Shown piece by piece: positions 48,847-57,350 of a DNA stretch of 64,000 nt. Position numbers and translations under genes: made by a program. The notes under the pieces were generated by a model. It did no database searches and was not told where the DNA came from. It saw only the letters and a list, made by a program, of their open reading frames with translations. Numbering within the stretch: the first letter of the stretch is position 1; each line of letters starts with the position of its first letter. This DNA comes from CAYTED01 sp964537075. Lineage in GTDB: Bacteria > Patescibacteriota > Minisyncoccia > Moranbacterales > UBA1568. The stretch spans positions 1-64,000 of the forward strand of contig CAZIBB010000001.1 of assembly GCA_964537075.1 (NCBI GenBank), written 5' to 3'.

Positions 48847-49809
48847 TCAAGCCTTCAGATGCTTCCACCAACTTTCATTTTCTTTGAACCACTCGACAGT
48901 TTTCTCGAGTCCTTCTTCGAGTGTCACTTCCGGCTGCCAGCCGAGCTTATTTTTTATCTTTGAAAAATCGATGGCGTAGCGACGATCATGTCCAGGACGG
49001 TCATTTACGTACTCAATCATCGACTCATCTTTTCCGAGAATCTCAAGGATTTTCTTTATAATCCAGATATTTTCTTTCTCGCCGTTTCCCCCGATGCAGT
49101 ATGTCTCGCCGATTATCCCCTTTCGGAGGATGAAGTCGATCGCGCGGACATGATCCGTTACGAAAAGCCAATCGCGAACCTGCAGACCGTCTCCGTACAC
49201 CGGGACCTTTTTCCCCTCGAGAAGATTGGTGATTGCGAGCGGGATCAATTTCTCCGGAAAATGGTATGGCCCGTAATTATTGGAACAGTTCGATATGGTG
49301 ATCGGCAATCCATAGGTATGAAAATAAGCCCGCACCAGATGATCCGATGCCGCCTTCGAAGCACTGTATGGACTCCTTGGATCGTACGGCGTCAGCTCAT
49401 CGAAGGCGAGAGCATCCGGAGAGAGTGATCCGAATACCTCATCGGTCGAGATATGATGGAATCTTCTCCCATGTTTCCGTGCGGCTTCAAGCAGAATGAA
49501 GGTACCCTCTACATTTGTTTTTATGAAAGCCTCCGGCTCCTGTATCGAACGATCCACATGCGACTCCGCCGCAAAATGCACCACGACATCGCACTCGGCC
49601 ATAAGCAGGTCGACGACCGCCGCATCACGGATATCCCCCAGCACGAACCGATATCGCGGATCATCGCTCCATCGTGACAAATTCTCTCTGTTCCCAGCAT
49701 AGGTCAAGGCATCGAGATTCACCACGGTATCTTCTGGATATGTCCCGAGTATATGATGGATGAAATTCGATCCGATAAACCCCGCCCCTCCGGTAACGAG
49801 TAGTTTCAT
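48847..49809 (-). CDS. rfbB: dTDP-glucose 4,6-dehydratase
   Basis: Second enzyme to dTDP-rhamnose. 320 residues. SDR motifs: LLVTGGAGFIGSNF (NAD-binding), HFAAESHVDRSI, ISTDEVFGSL, YSASKAASDHLVRAY (catalytic Tyr/Lys), NYGPYHFPEKLIP, VYGDGLQVRDWL, DRPGHDRRYAID near the end. Complete motif set. Start at 49809, 17 nt from rfbC upstream. Confidence 0.96.
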   Translation of the reverse strand: MKLLVTGGAGFIGSNFIHHILGTYPEDTVVNLDALTYAGNRENLSRWSDDPRYRFVLGDIRDAAVVDLLMAECDVVVHFAAESHVDRSIQEPEAFIKTNVEGTFILLEAARKHGRRFHHISTDEVFGSLSPDALAFDELTPYDPRSPYSASKAASDHLVRAYFHTYGLPITISNCSNNYGPYHFPEKLIPLAITNLLEGKKVPVYGDGLQVRDWLFVTDHVRAIDFILRKGIIGETYCIGGNGEKENIWIIKKILEILGKDESMIEYVNDRPGHDRRYAIDFSKIKNKLGWQPEVTLEEGLEKTVEWFKENESWWKHLKA

Positions 49810-49826
49810 AGTAATTTTGAATTTTC

Positions 49827-50366
49827 TTATAGTTCACTCAAAAAAGGGAGTATTCTGTCTTTCTCTGACACTATCAGGGTTGTCGTTTCCATCGTCCACT
49901 CAATACCGATTTCTGGATCATCGTAGCGGATACCGCTCTCATGCTCTTTTGAATACGGTGCGGTTACCTTGTAAGAAAAAATAGTATCGTCTTCAAGCGT
50001 AAGAAATCCATGTGCGAAGCCCTCTGGAACCCACAGTTGATGGTGATTCTTTTCTGAGAGTTCCACTGCCACATACTTCCCATAGGTCGGGGATTCCTTT
50101 CGAATATCGACGGCCACGTCAAGCACTTTCCCCCGAAGCACCTGTACGAGCTTCCCTTGTACCATCGGCTCATTCTGAAAGTGCAAACCCCGAAGCACTC
50201 CTTTCTTGGATTTCGATACATTGTCTTGCACGAACTGCTCCACAGGAATCCCTGCTGCCTGATATTTCTCCTGACTGAATGATTCGAAAAAATATCCCCG
50301 CTCATCAGCGTAGACATCTGGCTCAACAATCAATACTCCGTCCAATATCGTTTTTTCAATTTTCAT
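49827..50366 (-). CDS. rfbC: dTDP-4-dehydrorhamnose 3,5-epimerase
   Basis: Third enzyme of the dTDP-rhamnose pathway. 179 residues from MKIEKTILDGVLIVEPDVY at 50366. Cupin fold: ERGYFFESFSQEKYQ, GVLRGLHFQNEPMVQGKLV (catalytic His and substrate contacts), VAVDIRKESPTYGKY, WVPEGFAHGFLTLED. The longer frame to 50423 reads through the upstream terminator. Same direction and closely spaced with rfbB. Confidence 0.94.
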   Translation of the reverse strand: MKIEKTILDGVLIVEPDVYADERGYFFESFSQEKYQAAGIPVEQFVQDNVSKSKKGVLRGLHFQNEPMVQGKLVQVLRGKVLDVAVDIRKESPTYGKYVAVELSEKNHHQLWVPEGFAHGFLTLEDDTIFSYKVTAPYSKEHESGIRYDDPEIGIEWTMETTTLIVSEKDRILPFLSEL

Positions 50367-50407
50367 AAAAATGGAATCACAAAAATAGCTCTTCCCTTCC
50401 ATTGTAG

Positions 50408-50445
50408 CATACAAAAAGCCCACATCGCTGCGGGCTTTTTGTATG
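50408..50445. terminator. bidirectional-type terminator between khpA-like gene and rfbC
   Basis: CATACAAAAAGCCC (50408-50421) pairs perfectly with GGGCTTTTTGTATG (50432-50445). On the minus strand it terminates the KH-domain gene, whose stop is at 50452. Confidence 0.85.
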
Positions 50446-50451
50446 TTTGAA

Positions 50452-50820
50452 TTACGCTTTGAGCTCGTTCATCATGTCATCAAGCGCCTTGGTCGGGTCT
50501 TCCGAGTCTGAAAGCGGTGAAACAGTCGGAGCAACCGGAGTCGCCTCCCGCACCGGACGAGTCGAACCCTCCGGCTCATTGATTTTCAGATTCACACGAG
50601 CACTGTTCCTCGCGCCAATCACGCGAAGCAAGGTGCGAAGCGCCTTGGCTGTCATGCCCTCGCGACCGATCACCATACCCATGTCCTGGGCGTTCACATC
50701 AAGCGTGATGAGCACTCCCATTTCATCGATTTTCCGTTCCACCTTCACATCATCCGGATGATCGACGAGCATCTTTACGACGTATTCGACGAACTCCTTG
50801 TCCTGTACATTCTCTGTCAT
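50452..50820 (-). CDS. khpA: KH-domain RNA-binding protein (KhpA/UPF0109)
   Basis: 122 residues. One KH domain: FVEYVVKMLVDHPDDVKVER, then VIGREGMTAKALRTLL with the GxxG loop (GREG), and NSARVNLKI. Members (KhpA/YlqC) bind RNA and, with KhpB, affect division and sRNA stability. A C-terminal extension (about 80-122; rich in Pro, Thr, Ser and acidic residues, ending ALDDMMNELKA) is not part of the usual ~76-residue family. Start at 50820. Confidence 0.93.
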   Translation of the reverse strand: MTENVQDKEFVEYVVKMLVDHPDDVKVERKIDEMGVLITLDVNAQDMGMVIGREGMTAKALRTLLRVIGARNSARVNLKINEPEGSTRPVREATPVAPTVSPLSDSEDPTKALDDMMNELKA

Positions 50821-50906
50821 AACATTCTCCTACATGATTATCATGGATACCCCGCACACGCACGGATATCCTCCGCCCCTTCATTGTACAGCGACTGCAA
50901 ATACTG

Positions 50907-51809
50907 TCAATTCTTTTTCGACCGATGAAAAAAATACGCGACGATACCGATAGTCGCCACAGGACTTACCCATTCCGGAACATGAATCATAAATCCATGA
51001 GCGATCATCACCCCGCCGAGAACGAGTATGGAATACATCGCTCCGTTTTTCAAAAACGCATATTTCTTCACTCTATCAATATTCGCCACCGTCAACTGTC
51101 GCACGACGACCGCTCCGATGCCGTTTCCGATCAGGATAAGCGGAATCGAAAGCGTAAAAGCAAAGGCGCCGAGCACGCCATCAATTGAAAATGAAAGATC
51201 AATCACCTCGAGAAAAAATACCTTGCTCCAATCCGACATCGTCGAACCTTTCATTTCCTCCTCAGCCTTCTCCGCCTGCAGCCGGAATCCATGAACAATG
51301 AAGAATGCCGTGGAGCCGACAACCGCACCGAATCCCACCATCGGATTTTCCTTCATCGCATACCACACGACGACTGCCAGGAGAAGTGATGCCACCGCAT
51401 AGAACCAGACACCATGCTGATTGACGATCCGCTCAAAACGAAATCCATACTTTTTTTCTTCGAGAAAAATCCAATGAAAGAAAAGCAGAAGGAGAAAAAT
51501 TCCTCCACCCATGAGAAGCACCGGCGCGGAGGTCGCTATGGCATCATGTACTGCAGGATCATTGGAGAAAGTGGACGTGAATGATCCGATAAACCCAAGA
51601 GACGGAATCGTCACCCACACGATGAGCCATGGAAGAATGCCTCGGACGACGAACACAGCGAAAAAAATGCCCCAGGTAACAAAAAATCGCCGCGCGTTTG
51701 CCCCCATAGTCGAGAGCACATCGGCGTTGATGATGGCATTATCGATGCTTGATACCGTCTCAAACAGTACGAGGCCTATGACAATCAGCAGTATGGAGAA
51801 AAAATCCAT
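50907..51809 (-). CDS. DUF475/TerC-like integral membrane protein
   Basis: 300 residues from MDFFSILLIVIGLVLFETV at 51809. About 8-9 membrane segments. The TerC/DUF475 hallmarks are two acidic motifs in membrane helices: FETVSSIDNAIINADVL near the N-terminus and EVIDLSFSIDGVLGAFA in the C-terminal half, which in the family are proposed to bind metal ions. Function is a proposed metal-ion transport or resistance role. Start alternative at 51836. Confidence 0.9.
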   Translation of the reverse strand: MDFFSILLIVIGLVLFETVSSIDNAIINADVLSTMGANARRFFVTWGIFFAVFVVRGILPWLIVWVTIPSLGFIGSFTSTFSNDPAVHDAIATSAPVLLMGGGIFLLLLFFHWIFLEEKKYGFRFERIVNQHGVWFYAVASLLLAVVVWYAMKENPMVGFGAVVGSTAFFIVHGFRLQAEKAEEEMKGSTMSDWSKVFFLEVIDLSFSIDGVLGAFAFTLSIPLILIGNGIGAVVVRQLTVANIDRVKKYAFLKNGAMYSILVLGGVMIAHGFMIHVPEWVSPVATIGIVAYFFHRSKKN

Positions 51810-51911
51810 ATAGGGAGGAGGTGAGAATTTAGACAATAGTATATAGAATACAAAAAAAGAACGAGGTAAGGAATCAAAGAAAATTCTACTCCATATTCTC
51901 CATTCACTGTA

Positions 51912-53234
51912 TCATTTCTCCGGAATGAACGGTTTTGCGCGCCATTCGGGAGACTGGCAGCAGAGAAGCTTGAAAGCGTCTTCTGGGTGTTCCATCGATT
52001 GTTCAACGACTTTTTCCATGCGCATTCCGCGCGATCCCTTAATGAGCACCGCATCACCTTCATGAAGAAACTCCGCAAGTGCGTCTCCCGCTTTCAGAGG
52101 ATAATCGAAGGAAAACATTCGGTCTCGTGAAAATCCTCGGAGCGCGAGTGACTCGCCAAACAAGCATGCTTTCACTCCGACCAAAAATACCGCCGAGAAA
52201 CCCATAGGGTAAACCTGCGTCGCCAATTCCTGATGAAATATATCCGCATTCGGACCAAGCTCCAACATATCGCCAAAAACAAATATTTTCCGCGAAGCCC
52301 GCATACGTGCAAGCGTCGTCAACGCCGCTTTAACCGAATCCGGCGAGGCATTATAGGTATCGTCGATAAGAAGCGCTCCATTCTTTCCTGCGATGAGTCT
52401 CATCCTTCCAGGAAGAGATTCGAATCGCTCTAAGGCGGTTACAATCGATACCGGATTCATCCGAAGCGAAAGCCCGACCGCTACCGCTGCCAAAGCAGAT
52501 GAAACGAGATGCTCGCCTATCAGGTTCGGCAAACGCACTGGAATACTCACTCCTTCATATTTCAATTTGAAATTAAAGCCAACGCCCGTCCGCTCATCGA
52601 AAGTATAGTGTTCACCGGAAACCGTCGCCGGTCCCGAAATCGAATACGTGTATGTCTTTGCTTTTATTTTTTCTTGAAGCGAGAGTACTCGCTCATCATC
52701 GGCGTTGAGAATGGCGATTCCCTCTTCAGGAAGACGAGTCACGAGTCGTCCCTTCTCCCTAGCAATCGCACCAATGGTTTTAAAATTTTCGAGATGACTT
52801 TCACCGATCTTCGTCACCACTCCCACCGTAACCGGTACAAATCGCAGAAGATATTCCATATCCCCCGGATAATCCACTCCCATTTCCAATACGAGAATTT
52901 CCGGATATCGGCAGGGAAAGATAAGAAGAAAGCAGGTTCGAAATACAAGCTGAAACCACCCGAGGAAAGAATGTCCCTGACTTTTTTCACCGAGAATCGT
53001 GAGCGGAATACCGATCTCGTTATTATAGTTTCCCTCGCTCTTCCGGACCGAGTATTCCGATGCTAAAACAAGTGCAATCGCCTCTTTCGTCGAACTCTTT
53101 CCGACCGAACCGGTCACACCAACAATAATCGGATGATATTTTTTCAAAACAAGAACAGCAAAAAAACGCAATGTACTTTCGAGGATCTTCCGCAAAAATG
53201 ATTTTTTAGACTGTATTCCCATAATTTTTATCAT
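51912..53234 (-). CDS. murF: UDP-MurNAc-tripeptide--D-Ala-D-Ala ligase
   Basis: Final cytoplasmic ligase of peptidoglycan precursor synthesis. 440 residues, with a short N-terminal domain: ATP loop GVTGSVGKSSTKEAI (about 40-54), EGNYNNEIGIPLTIL, EMGVDYPGDMEYL, ILNADDERV, DDTYNASPDSVKAAL and FGDMLELG. Start at 53234 overlaps the ftsI stop by ATGA, indicating coupling. Last gene of the mraZ-rsmH-ftsL-ftsI-murF cluster. Confidence 0.95.
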   Translation of the reverse strand: MIKIMGIQSKKSFLRKILESTLRFFAVLVLKKYHPIIVGVTGSVGKSSTKEAIALVLASEYSVRKSEGNYNNEIGIPLTILGEKSQGHSFLGWFQLVFRTCFLLIFPCRYPEILVLEMGVDYPGDMEYLLRFVPVTVGVVTKIGESHLENFKTIGAIAREKGRLVTRLPEEGIAILNADDERVLSLQEKIKAKTYTYSISGPATVSGEHYTFDERTGVGFNFKLKYEGVSIPVRLPNLIGEHLVSSALAAVAVGLSLRMNPVSIVTALERFESLPGRMRLIAGKNGALLIDDTYNASPDSVKAALTTLARMRASRKIFVFGDMLELGPNADIFHQELATQVYPMGFSAVFLVGVKACLFGESLALRGFSRDRMFSFDYPLKAGDALAEFLHEGDAVLIKGSRGMRMEKVVEQSMEHPEDAFKLLCCQSPEWRAKPFIPEK

Positions 53235-55021
53235 TGTATCCTATGTAATCCGTCCTGTATCGCCTCTGTCGGTTGTACCTGATAATATTCCAGAAGAAAT
53301 TTCATCATCTTTCCAAATACCGGAGCAGCCGATGATTCCGCCCATTCCACATTTTTTGGACGGTCAAACTTCACTGAAATTGCAAATTTCGGTTCATTCA
53401 TCGGCGCATAACCGACGAAAGATCCTATCGACAAGTTCTCATCATACCCCTTTTGATCAGTCTTGGCTATCTGTGCCGTCCCCGTCTTACCGCCCACCAG
53501 ATACCCTGGAACATCAGCTCTTTTCCCATGACCATTGACGACGACGCTTCGGAGCATGTCTCCCATTACTTTCGCCGTTTCCTCACTCACCACGCGACGC
53601 ACCGGTTCCGGACGAACCATTTCCTCTCTTCCATTCCCATGGATAATTTTCTCCACCAAACGTGGCTTCATCAGCACGCCATTATTACCAAGCGCCGCAT
53701 ATGCTTGCACGAGTTGAAGCGGCGTCGCGGTAATACCCTGTCCGAAAGAAGCTGTGAAAAAATTAATACTCTGACGAGTATCATTCATGTTTTTCAGACT
53801 CCCCGATACCTCGCCGGGAAATCCAAATCCTGATTTCTCTCCGAATCCGAAATTATTCACATATTCACGAAACACCGAATTTCCCAATAATCGCTCGACA
53901 AAAATCACTCCCGTATTGATCGATTCATCCAACACTCGATACATGTCGCTTCGCCCATACACTTTTCCCTCAGCGTTTTTCAGATTATACCCCGCCTCCG
54001 TCACGACACCCGTATCAACATATTCCGTGCGTGGATTCACCTTTTTCTCCTCGATACCCATCGCCATAGTGAGCGGCTTCATGACGGATCCCGGTTCATA
54101 CGCGATACTCGTCGCATCGTTCAAAAATATTTCATATTTCTCCACTTCACCGAACTTATTCGGGTCAAATTGTGGAAGAGTTGCCATCGCCAATATATTT
54201 CCCGTCTTCGGTTCCATGACCACGATCGTCCCGCCTTCAGCCGCATATTTCTCGATTGAGTCGCGCAGGATCCGCTCCGCCTCAAACTGTACAGTTCGAT
54301 CGATGGTCAGAATCAAGTCATCACCATCTTCTGCGGGACTCATCGTACGATCCGTCAACGATATCCATCTCCCAGCCGAGTCTCTTTGTTCTTTCAGGCT
54401 TCCATCACGCCCCTGAAGCGACGCATTGAATGCTGCTTCGAGACCATATTTCCCTTCCATACCAACCTGTCCATCCTTCCGATTGGCGACAAATCCAATA
54501 AGTGATGAGGCAAATTCCCCTCCCGGATAGTAACGGTTCGTTTCGAAACCGAGATAAATTCCCTTTATCTGAAGCGCCTTGATTCGTGATACCTCATCTT
54601 CCGAGAGTCGTTTTTTCACCAGTTCGAACGGATCATCTTTTCGTTCCATCTTCTTTTCGATATTTTCTCTCTCCATTCCCAATATCTCCGAGAGCATTTC
54701 GGCGACTTTTCCCTCATCGTCGATATCCCGCGGAACGATGAATGCATACGGCTCATCCCGATTCACCGCCACTGAATACAGCTCGCCACGATCATGAAAA
54801 AATATCTGCCCGCGTTCGGCTTGTATCGCGTTTTTCATCGTATATTGCGATGAGGCAATCCCCTCCCATCGCTCATGATTCAGGACCTGAACAAAATACA
54901 AGCGAGTCAGTATCGCGAGGGCGCCTCCAACGACAAAAAAAACAAGGAGCCTCGCTCGCGCCGATCCCCCCTGATCATCTGTTTTCTTTCGCACATCGCT
55001 GCGACGAAATCCCGTTTTCAT
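53231..55021 (-). CDS. ftsI: penicillin-binding protein 2/FtsI-type transpeptidase
   Basis: Class B penicillin-binding protein cross-linking septal peptidoglycan. 596 residues: cytoplasmic tail, one membrane segment (LLVFFVVGGALAILTRLYFV), pedestal/dimerisation domain, transpeptidase with SxxK (EPGSVMKPLT), SxN (ESINTG), KTG (GGKTGTAQIA). Start MKTGFRRSDVRKK at 55021, 8 nt from ftsL upstream. Position in the dcw cluster supports FtsI over an elongation PBP. Confidence 0.95.
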   Translation of the reverse strand: MKTGFRRSDVRKKTDDQGGSARARLLVFFVVGGALAILTRLYFVQVLNHERWEGIASSQYTMKNAIQAERGQIFFHDRGELYSVAVNRDEPYAFIVPRDIDDEGKVAEMLSEILGMERENIEKKMERKDDPFELVKKRLSEDEVSRIKALQIKGIYLGFETNRYYPGGEFASSLIGFVANRKDGQVGMEGKYGLEAAFNASLQGRDGSLKEQRDSAGRWISLTDRTMSPAEDGDDLILTIDRTVQFEAERILRDSIEKYAAEGGTIVVMEPKTGNILAMATLPQFDPNKFGEVEKYEIFLNDATSIAYEPGSVMKPLTMAMGIEEKKVNPRTEYVDTGVVTEAGYNLKNAEGKVYGRSDMYRVLDESINTGVIFVERLLGNSVFREYVNNFGFGEKSGFGFPGEVSGSLKNMNDTRQSINFFTASFGQGITATPLQLVQAYAALGNNGVLMKPRLVEKIIHGNGREEMVRPEPVRRVVSEETAKVMGDMLRSVVVNGHGKRADVPGYLVGGKTGTAQIAKTDQKGYDENLSIGSFVGYAPMNEPKFAISVKFDRPKNVEWAESSAAPVFGKMMKFLLEYYQVQPTEAIQDGLHRIQ

Positions 55022-55029
55022 ATTCGTAA

Positions 55030-55371
55030 CTATTTCATAGCGACCACACCAGAACGCTCGACAAGAATGACGTCCACCGCCCGCTCCATACCCATGCGAG
55101 CACCCGCCTCTTTCGTCTTCTCGAGAGAGCGTATCTCCGCCTCATATATCCGCAATTCGCCGTTCTCCTTATCGAGCTTCGCGATCTCTTTCTCCAATGT
55201 ACGGATACGGAATCCATGTACTGCATTCTGATTGATTGAAAACAGATAGTTCCCGGCCGAAAAAAGAAACATGGCAATAATAACCAAAAAACCTTTTTGG
55301 ATAAATCCGCCTTTTCTCTTGTTCGTCGCACCGCGCCTTTCGCGATACGCGATACATTCGGTATGGGTCAT
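55030..55371 (-). CDS. ftsL: FtsL-like division protein
   Basis: 113 residues: basic cytoplasmic N-terminus, one membrane segment (KGFLVIIAMFLFSAGNYLF) and an extracytoplasmic leucine-zipper-like coiled coil (TLEKEIAKLDKENGELRIYE and onward). Sequence is poorly conserved, but size, topology and place between rsmH and ftsI are those of FtsL. The C-terminal tail (VDVILVERSGVVAMK) resembles FtsL ends. Start at 55371. Confidence 0.85.
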   Translation of the reverse strand: MTHTECIAYRERRGATNKRKGGFIQKGFLVIIAMFLFSAGNYLFSINQNAVHGFRIRTLEKEIAKLDKENGELRIYEAEIRSLEKTKEAGARMGMERAVDVILVERSGVVAMK

Positions 55372-55392
55372 ATTTTTTTGTTTTTATTTTTG

Positions 55393-55411
55393 CCTGCCTG
55401 CCATAGGCAGG
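55393..55411. repeat. CCTGCCTGCC palindrome, copy 2
   Basis: CCTGCC-TGCCATA-GGCAGG in the spacer between rsmH and ftsL. Imperfect copy of the 20-bp palindrome at 56493. Confidence 0.75.
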
Positions 55412-55434
55412 TTCATGCTCCTCCGAGAAACCTC

Positions 55435-56400
55435 CTATATTTTTTCCGCGACACGAAGTTTCGCGCTTCGCGAACGGGAGTTCTTCGCTTCCTCTTCCTC
55501 ACTTGGTCCGATCGGTTTCCCGGTAATGATCTTGAGCCGGGGGGTTTTCCCGCACCGACATTCCGGAAAATTCGCTGGACAGACACATCCCTTCGCCTCG
55601 GCTCGAAAAAATTCCTTCACGATTCGACCCTCGCCGGAATGAAACGTGATGACCACGAGCCGGCCACCCACCGCCAATCGGCTCGCCGCGGCGGGAAGAA
55701 ATACACTCAACCGTTCGAATTCCCGATTGACTTCGATGCGCAAGGCCTGAAAGACCTTGGTTGCGGGATGAATACCAATCGCCCGACGCTCCGCACCCGA
55801 GAATACCCCTTCGATAATCGCCGCGAGTTCCGTCGTCGTCCGTATCGGCTTTCGTTTTCGCTCCATGGCGATGCGTCGGGCAATCCGCTTCGCCTTCGAT
55901 TCATCGCCATAGAGGGAAAATATTTCCGAAAGTCGCTCTTCCGAATATCGCCGCAGTATCTCTTCGGCCGTCAGGGCATCATCTTGATTCAGTCGCATAT
56001 CGAGCGGTCCGTCATGCACGAATGAGAATCCGCGTCCGGATTCCTCGATCTGATCCGATGAGAACCCGAGATCCGCCATGATACCCTGCACCTTCCCGAT
56101 GCCCAGCCGATCAAGTTCGCTCTCGATATGGGAAAAGTTTTCACGGACGACCACAAGGCGCCCATCCCGATACGCCTGCTCCAATACGGGATCGTTTTCT
56201 ATCCTCCCGAGAAAACGATCAACCGCCTGCGCATCCATATCAAATGAAATTACCTTCCCTGTCGGAAGCACCCGCTCCAAGAGCGCAAGCGTGTGACTGC
56301 CACCGCCAAGCGTGGCATCCACGACGATATCGCCATCCTTCAGACAAAGTGCCTGTATTGTCTCTTCTAAAAGAACCGGGATATGTTTCGTCGCTTCCAT
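55435..56400 (-). CDS. rsmH: 16S rRNA (cytosine-1402-N4)-methyltransferase
   Basis: Methylates C1402 in the ribosomal P site using S-adenosylmethionine. 321 residues: HIPVLLEETIQAL, DATLGGGSHTLALLE (SAM motif), ADLGFSSDQIEESGRGFSF, GPLDMRLNQ, ALRIEVNREF, ITFHSGEGRIVKEFF, then a zinc-like Cys cluster (CVCPANFPECRCG) typical of the family. Start at 56400. Second gene of the mraZ cluster. Confidence 0.96.
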   Translation of the reverse strand: MEATKHIPVLLEETIQALCLKDGDIVVDATLGGGSHTLALLERVLPTGKVISFDMDAQAVDRFLGRIENDPVLEQAYRDGRLVVVRENFSHIESELDRLGIGKVQGIMADLGFSSDQIEESGRGFSFVHDGPLDMRLNQDDALTAEEILRRYSEERLSEIFSLYGDESKAKRIARRIAMERKRKPIRTTTELAAIIEGVFSGAERRAIGIHPATKVFQALRIEVNREFERLSVFLPAAASRLAVGGRLVVITFHSGEGRIVKEFFRAEAKGCVCPANFPECRCGKTPRLKIITGKPIGPSEEEEAKNSRSRSAKLRVAEKI

Positions 56401-56406
56401 ACTCCA

Positions 56407-56540
56407 TCATTTCTTAATTTCGAATTTCGAATTTTTAATTTCGAGTGAATTCTAAATGACTTCATATTTCAATCATTCAAAAACTCATCATTCCTGCCTG
56501 CCGGCAGGCAGGGATTCAAAATTCGAAATTCGAAATTTCT
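56407..56540. repeat. AATTTCGAA-type inverted repeat with CCTGCCTGCC palindrome (copy 3)
   Basis: AATTTCGAATTTCGAATTTT (56416-56435) and AAAATTCGAAATTCGAAATT (56518-56537) are nearly complementary arms. Between them at 56493-56512 lies a perfect 20-bp palindrome CCTGCCTGCCGGCAGGCAGG, a repeat widely seen in CPR-type assemblies. Spacer between mraZ and rsmH. Confidence 0.8.
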
Positions 56541-56975
56541 TTAATAGACCCCAAGCTTCCCCAGCTGCTCCGCGATCTTCCCCGTCTGTTTCTCCGCGAG
56601 TCCCTTGTATTTCTTCCACCGATCCTCGCTCCAGATTTCCAATCGATTATAAAGACCGACCACCACGGTATCTTTCTTCAATCCGGCGTACGCTTTCAAA
56701 TAATCCGGTACGAGCACGCGCCCCTGACTGTCGAGATCGACATCCACCGCACCCGCGAGCATCATACGAGTGAAGCTTCGAGTCCCCGCTTCTCCGACTG
56801 GCATGCTTCCGAGTTTCGCCGCGATCTCCTCCCATACTTTCATCGGATACACAAAGAGACAGTCATCAAGTCCGCGAGTCACTACTACTTTCGATCCCAA
56901 CTCACCACGAAATTTCGATGGCATAGCCAACCGCTTCTTCGGATCGATCGTATGATTGTATTCGCCGATAAACAT
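56541..56975 (-). CDS. mraZ: transcriptional regulator MraZ
   Basis: AbrB-like DNA-binding protein that represses its own division/cell-wall cluster and acts near 16S rRNA methylation. 144 residues with two SpoVT-AbrB-like halves: MFIGEYNHTIDPKKRLAMP and DLDSQGRVLVPDYLKAYAGL are the paired DPKxRxxxP / DxxGRxxxP motifs. Start at 56975. GTGGxG boxes upstream (57089-57166) are its probable operator. First gene of the cluster. Confidence 0.95.
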   Translation of the reverse strand: MFIGEYNHTIDPKKRLAMPSKFRGELGSKVVVTRGLDDCLFVYPMKVWEEIAAKLGSMPVGEAGTRSFTRMMLAGAVDVDLDSQGRVLVPDYLKAYAGLKKDTVVVGLYNRLEIWSEDRWKKYKGLAEKQTGKIAEQLGKLGVY

Positions 56976-56984
56976 ATTCGTAAC

Positions 56985-57085
56985 TTATAACAAACGACTG
57001 ACAACCAACGACCAGAAAATACATAAACTAAAAACTGTCGCTGTATTGTTGTAAGTTGTATGTCGTATGTCGTCAGTTTTTATAG
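56985..57085. repeat. degenerate inverted repeat in the mraZ leader
   Basis: AACAAACGACTGACAACCAA (56991-57010) and the right arm TTGTTGTAAGTTGTATGTCG with GTATGTCGTCAG (57050-57076) form an imperfect hairpin of CGAC/GTCG units in the 5' untranslated region of mraZ, between the MraZ boxes and the start codon. Confidence 0.6.
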
Positions 57086-57088
57086 TTT

Positions 57089-57166
57089 CCCCACTTCTCA
57101 CCACTTTTAGTGTGAGTAGCTCCATTTTACTCCACTTATAATACAAGCGTCAACATCTCGCCCCAC
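57089..57166 (-). promoter_or_regulatory. MraZ-box array
   Basis: On the minus strand GTGGGG (57089-57094) and GTGGTG (57099-57104) are spaced by 4 nt, and GTGGAG (57130-57135) and ATGGAG (57120-57125) likewise; a further GTGGGG lies at 57161-57166. MraZ is known to bind repeats of GTGG(A/T)G separated by 4-5 nt. They lie 115-190 nt upstream of mraZ, on the same strand. Confidence 0.8.
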
Positions 57167-57193
57167 CAAAGTTATCCACCGTCAGGAAAAACA

Positions 57194-57219
57194 AAAAACG
57201 GCTTATAATAACCGTTTTT
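57194..57219. terminator. AAAAACGG/CCGTTTTT hairpin
   Basis: AAAAACGG (57194-57201) and CCGTTTTT (57212-57219) with T/A tails on both strands, able to terminate in either direction; probably stops transcripts coming from sulP. Confidence 0.55.
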
Positions 57220-57350
57220 ATAAATATCCAGATTTTTCTCCTTCAAATAAATTCTTCAGCGTGACTTTACGATCAAAAGCATGGTCTTTTTTGCTTTTAA
57301 AAAAAGTTTTGAGCGTAATGTCAGTTCAGTTTCGCTGGAAACCGAACGGC
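57220..57350. other. spacer, no gene seen
   Basis: Contains a small GTTC-GTTT/AAAC-GAAC hairpin (57324-57347) and A/T tracts. Nothing else recognised between the mraZ control region and element family 3 copy 1. Confidence 0.4.
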
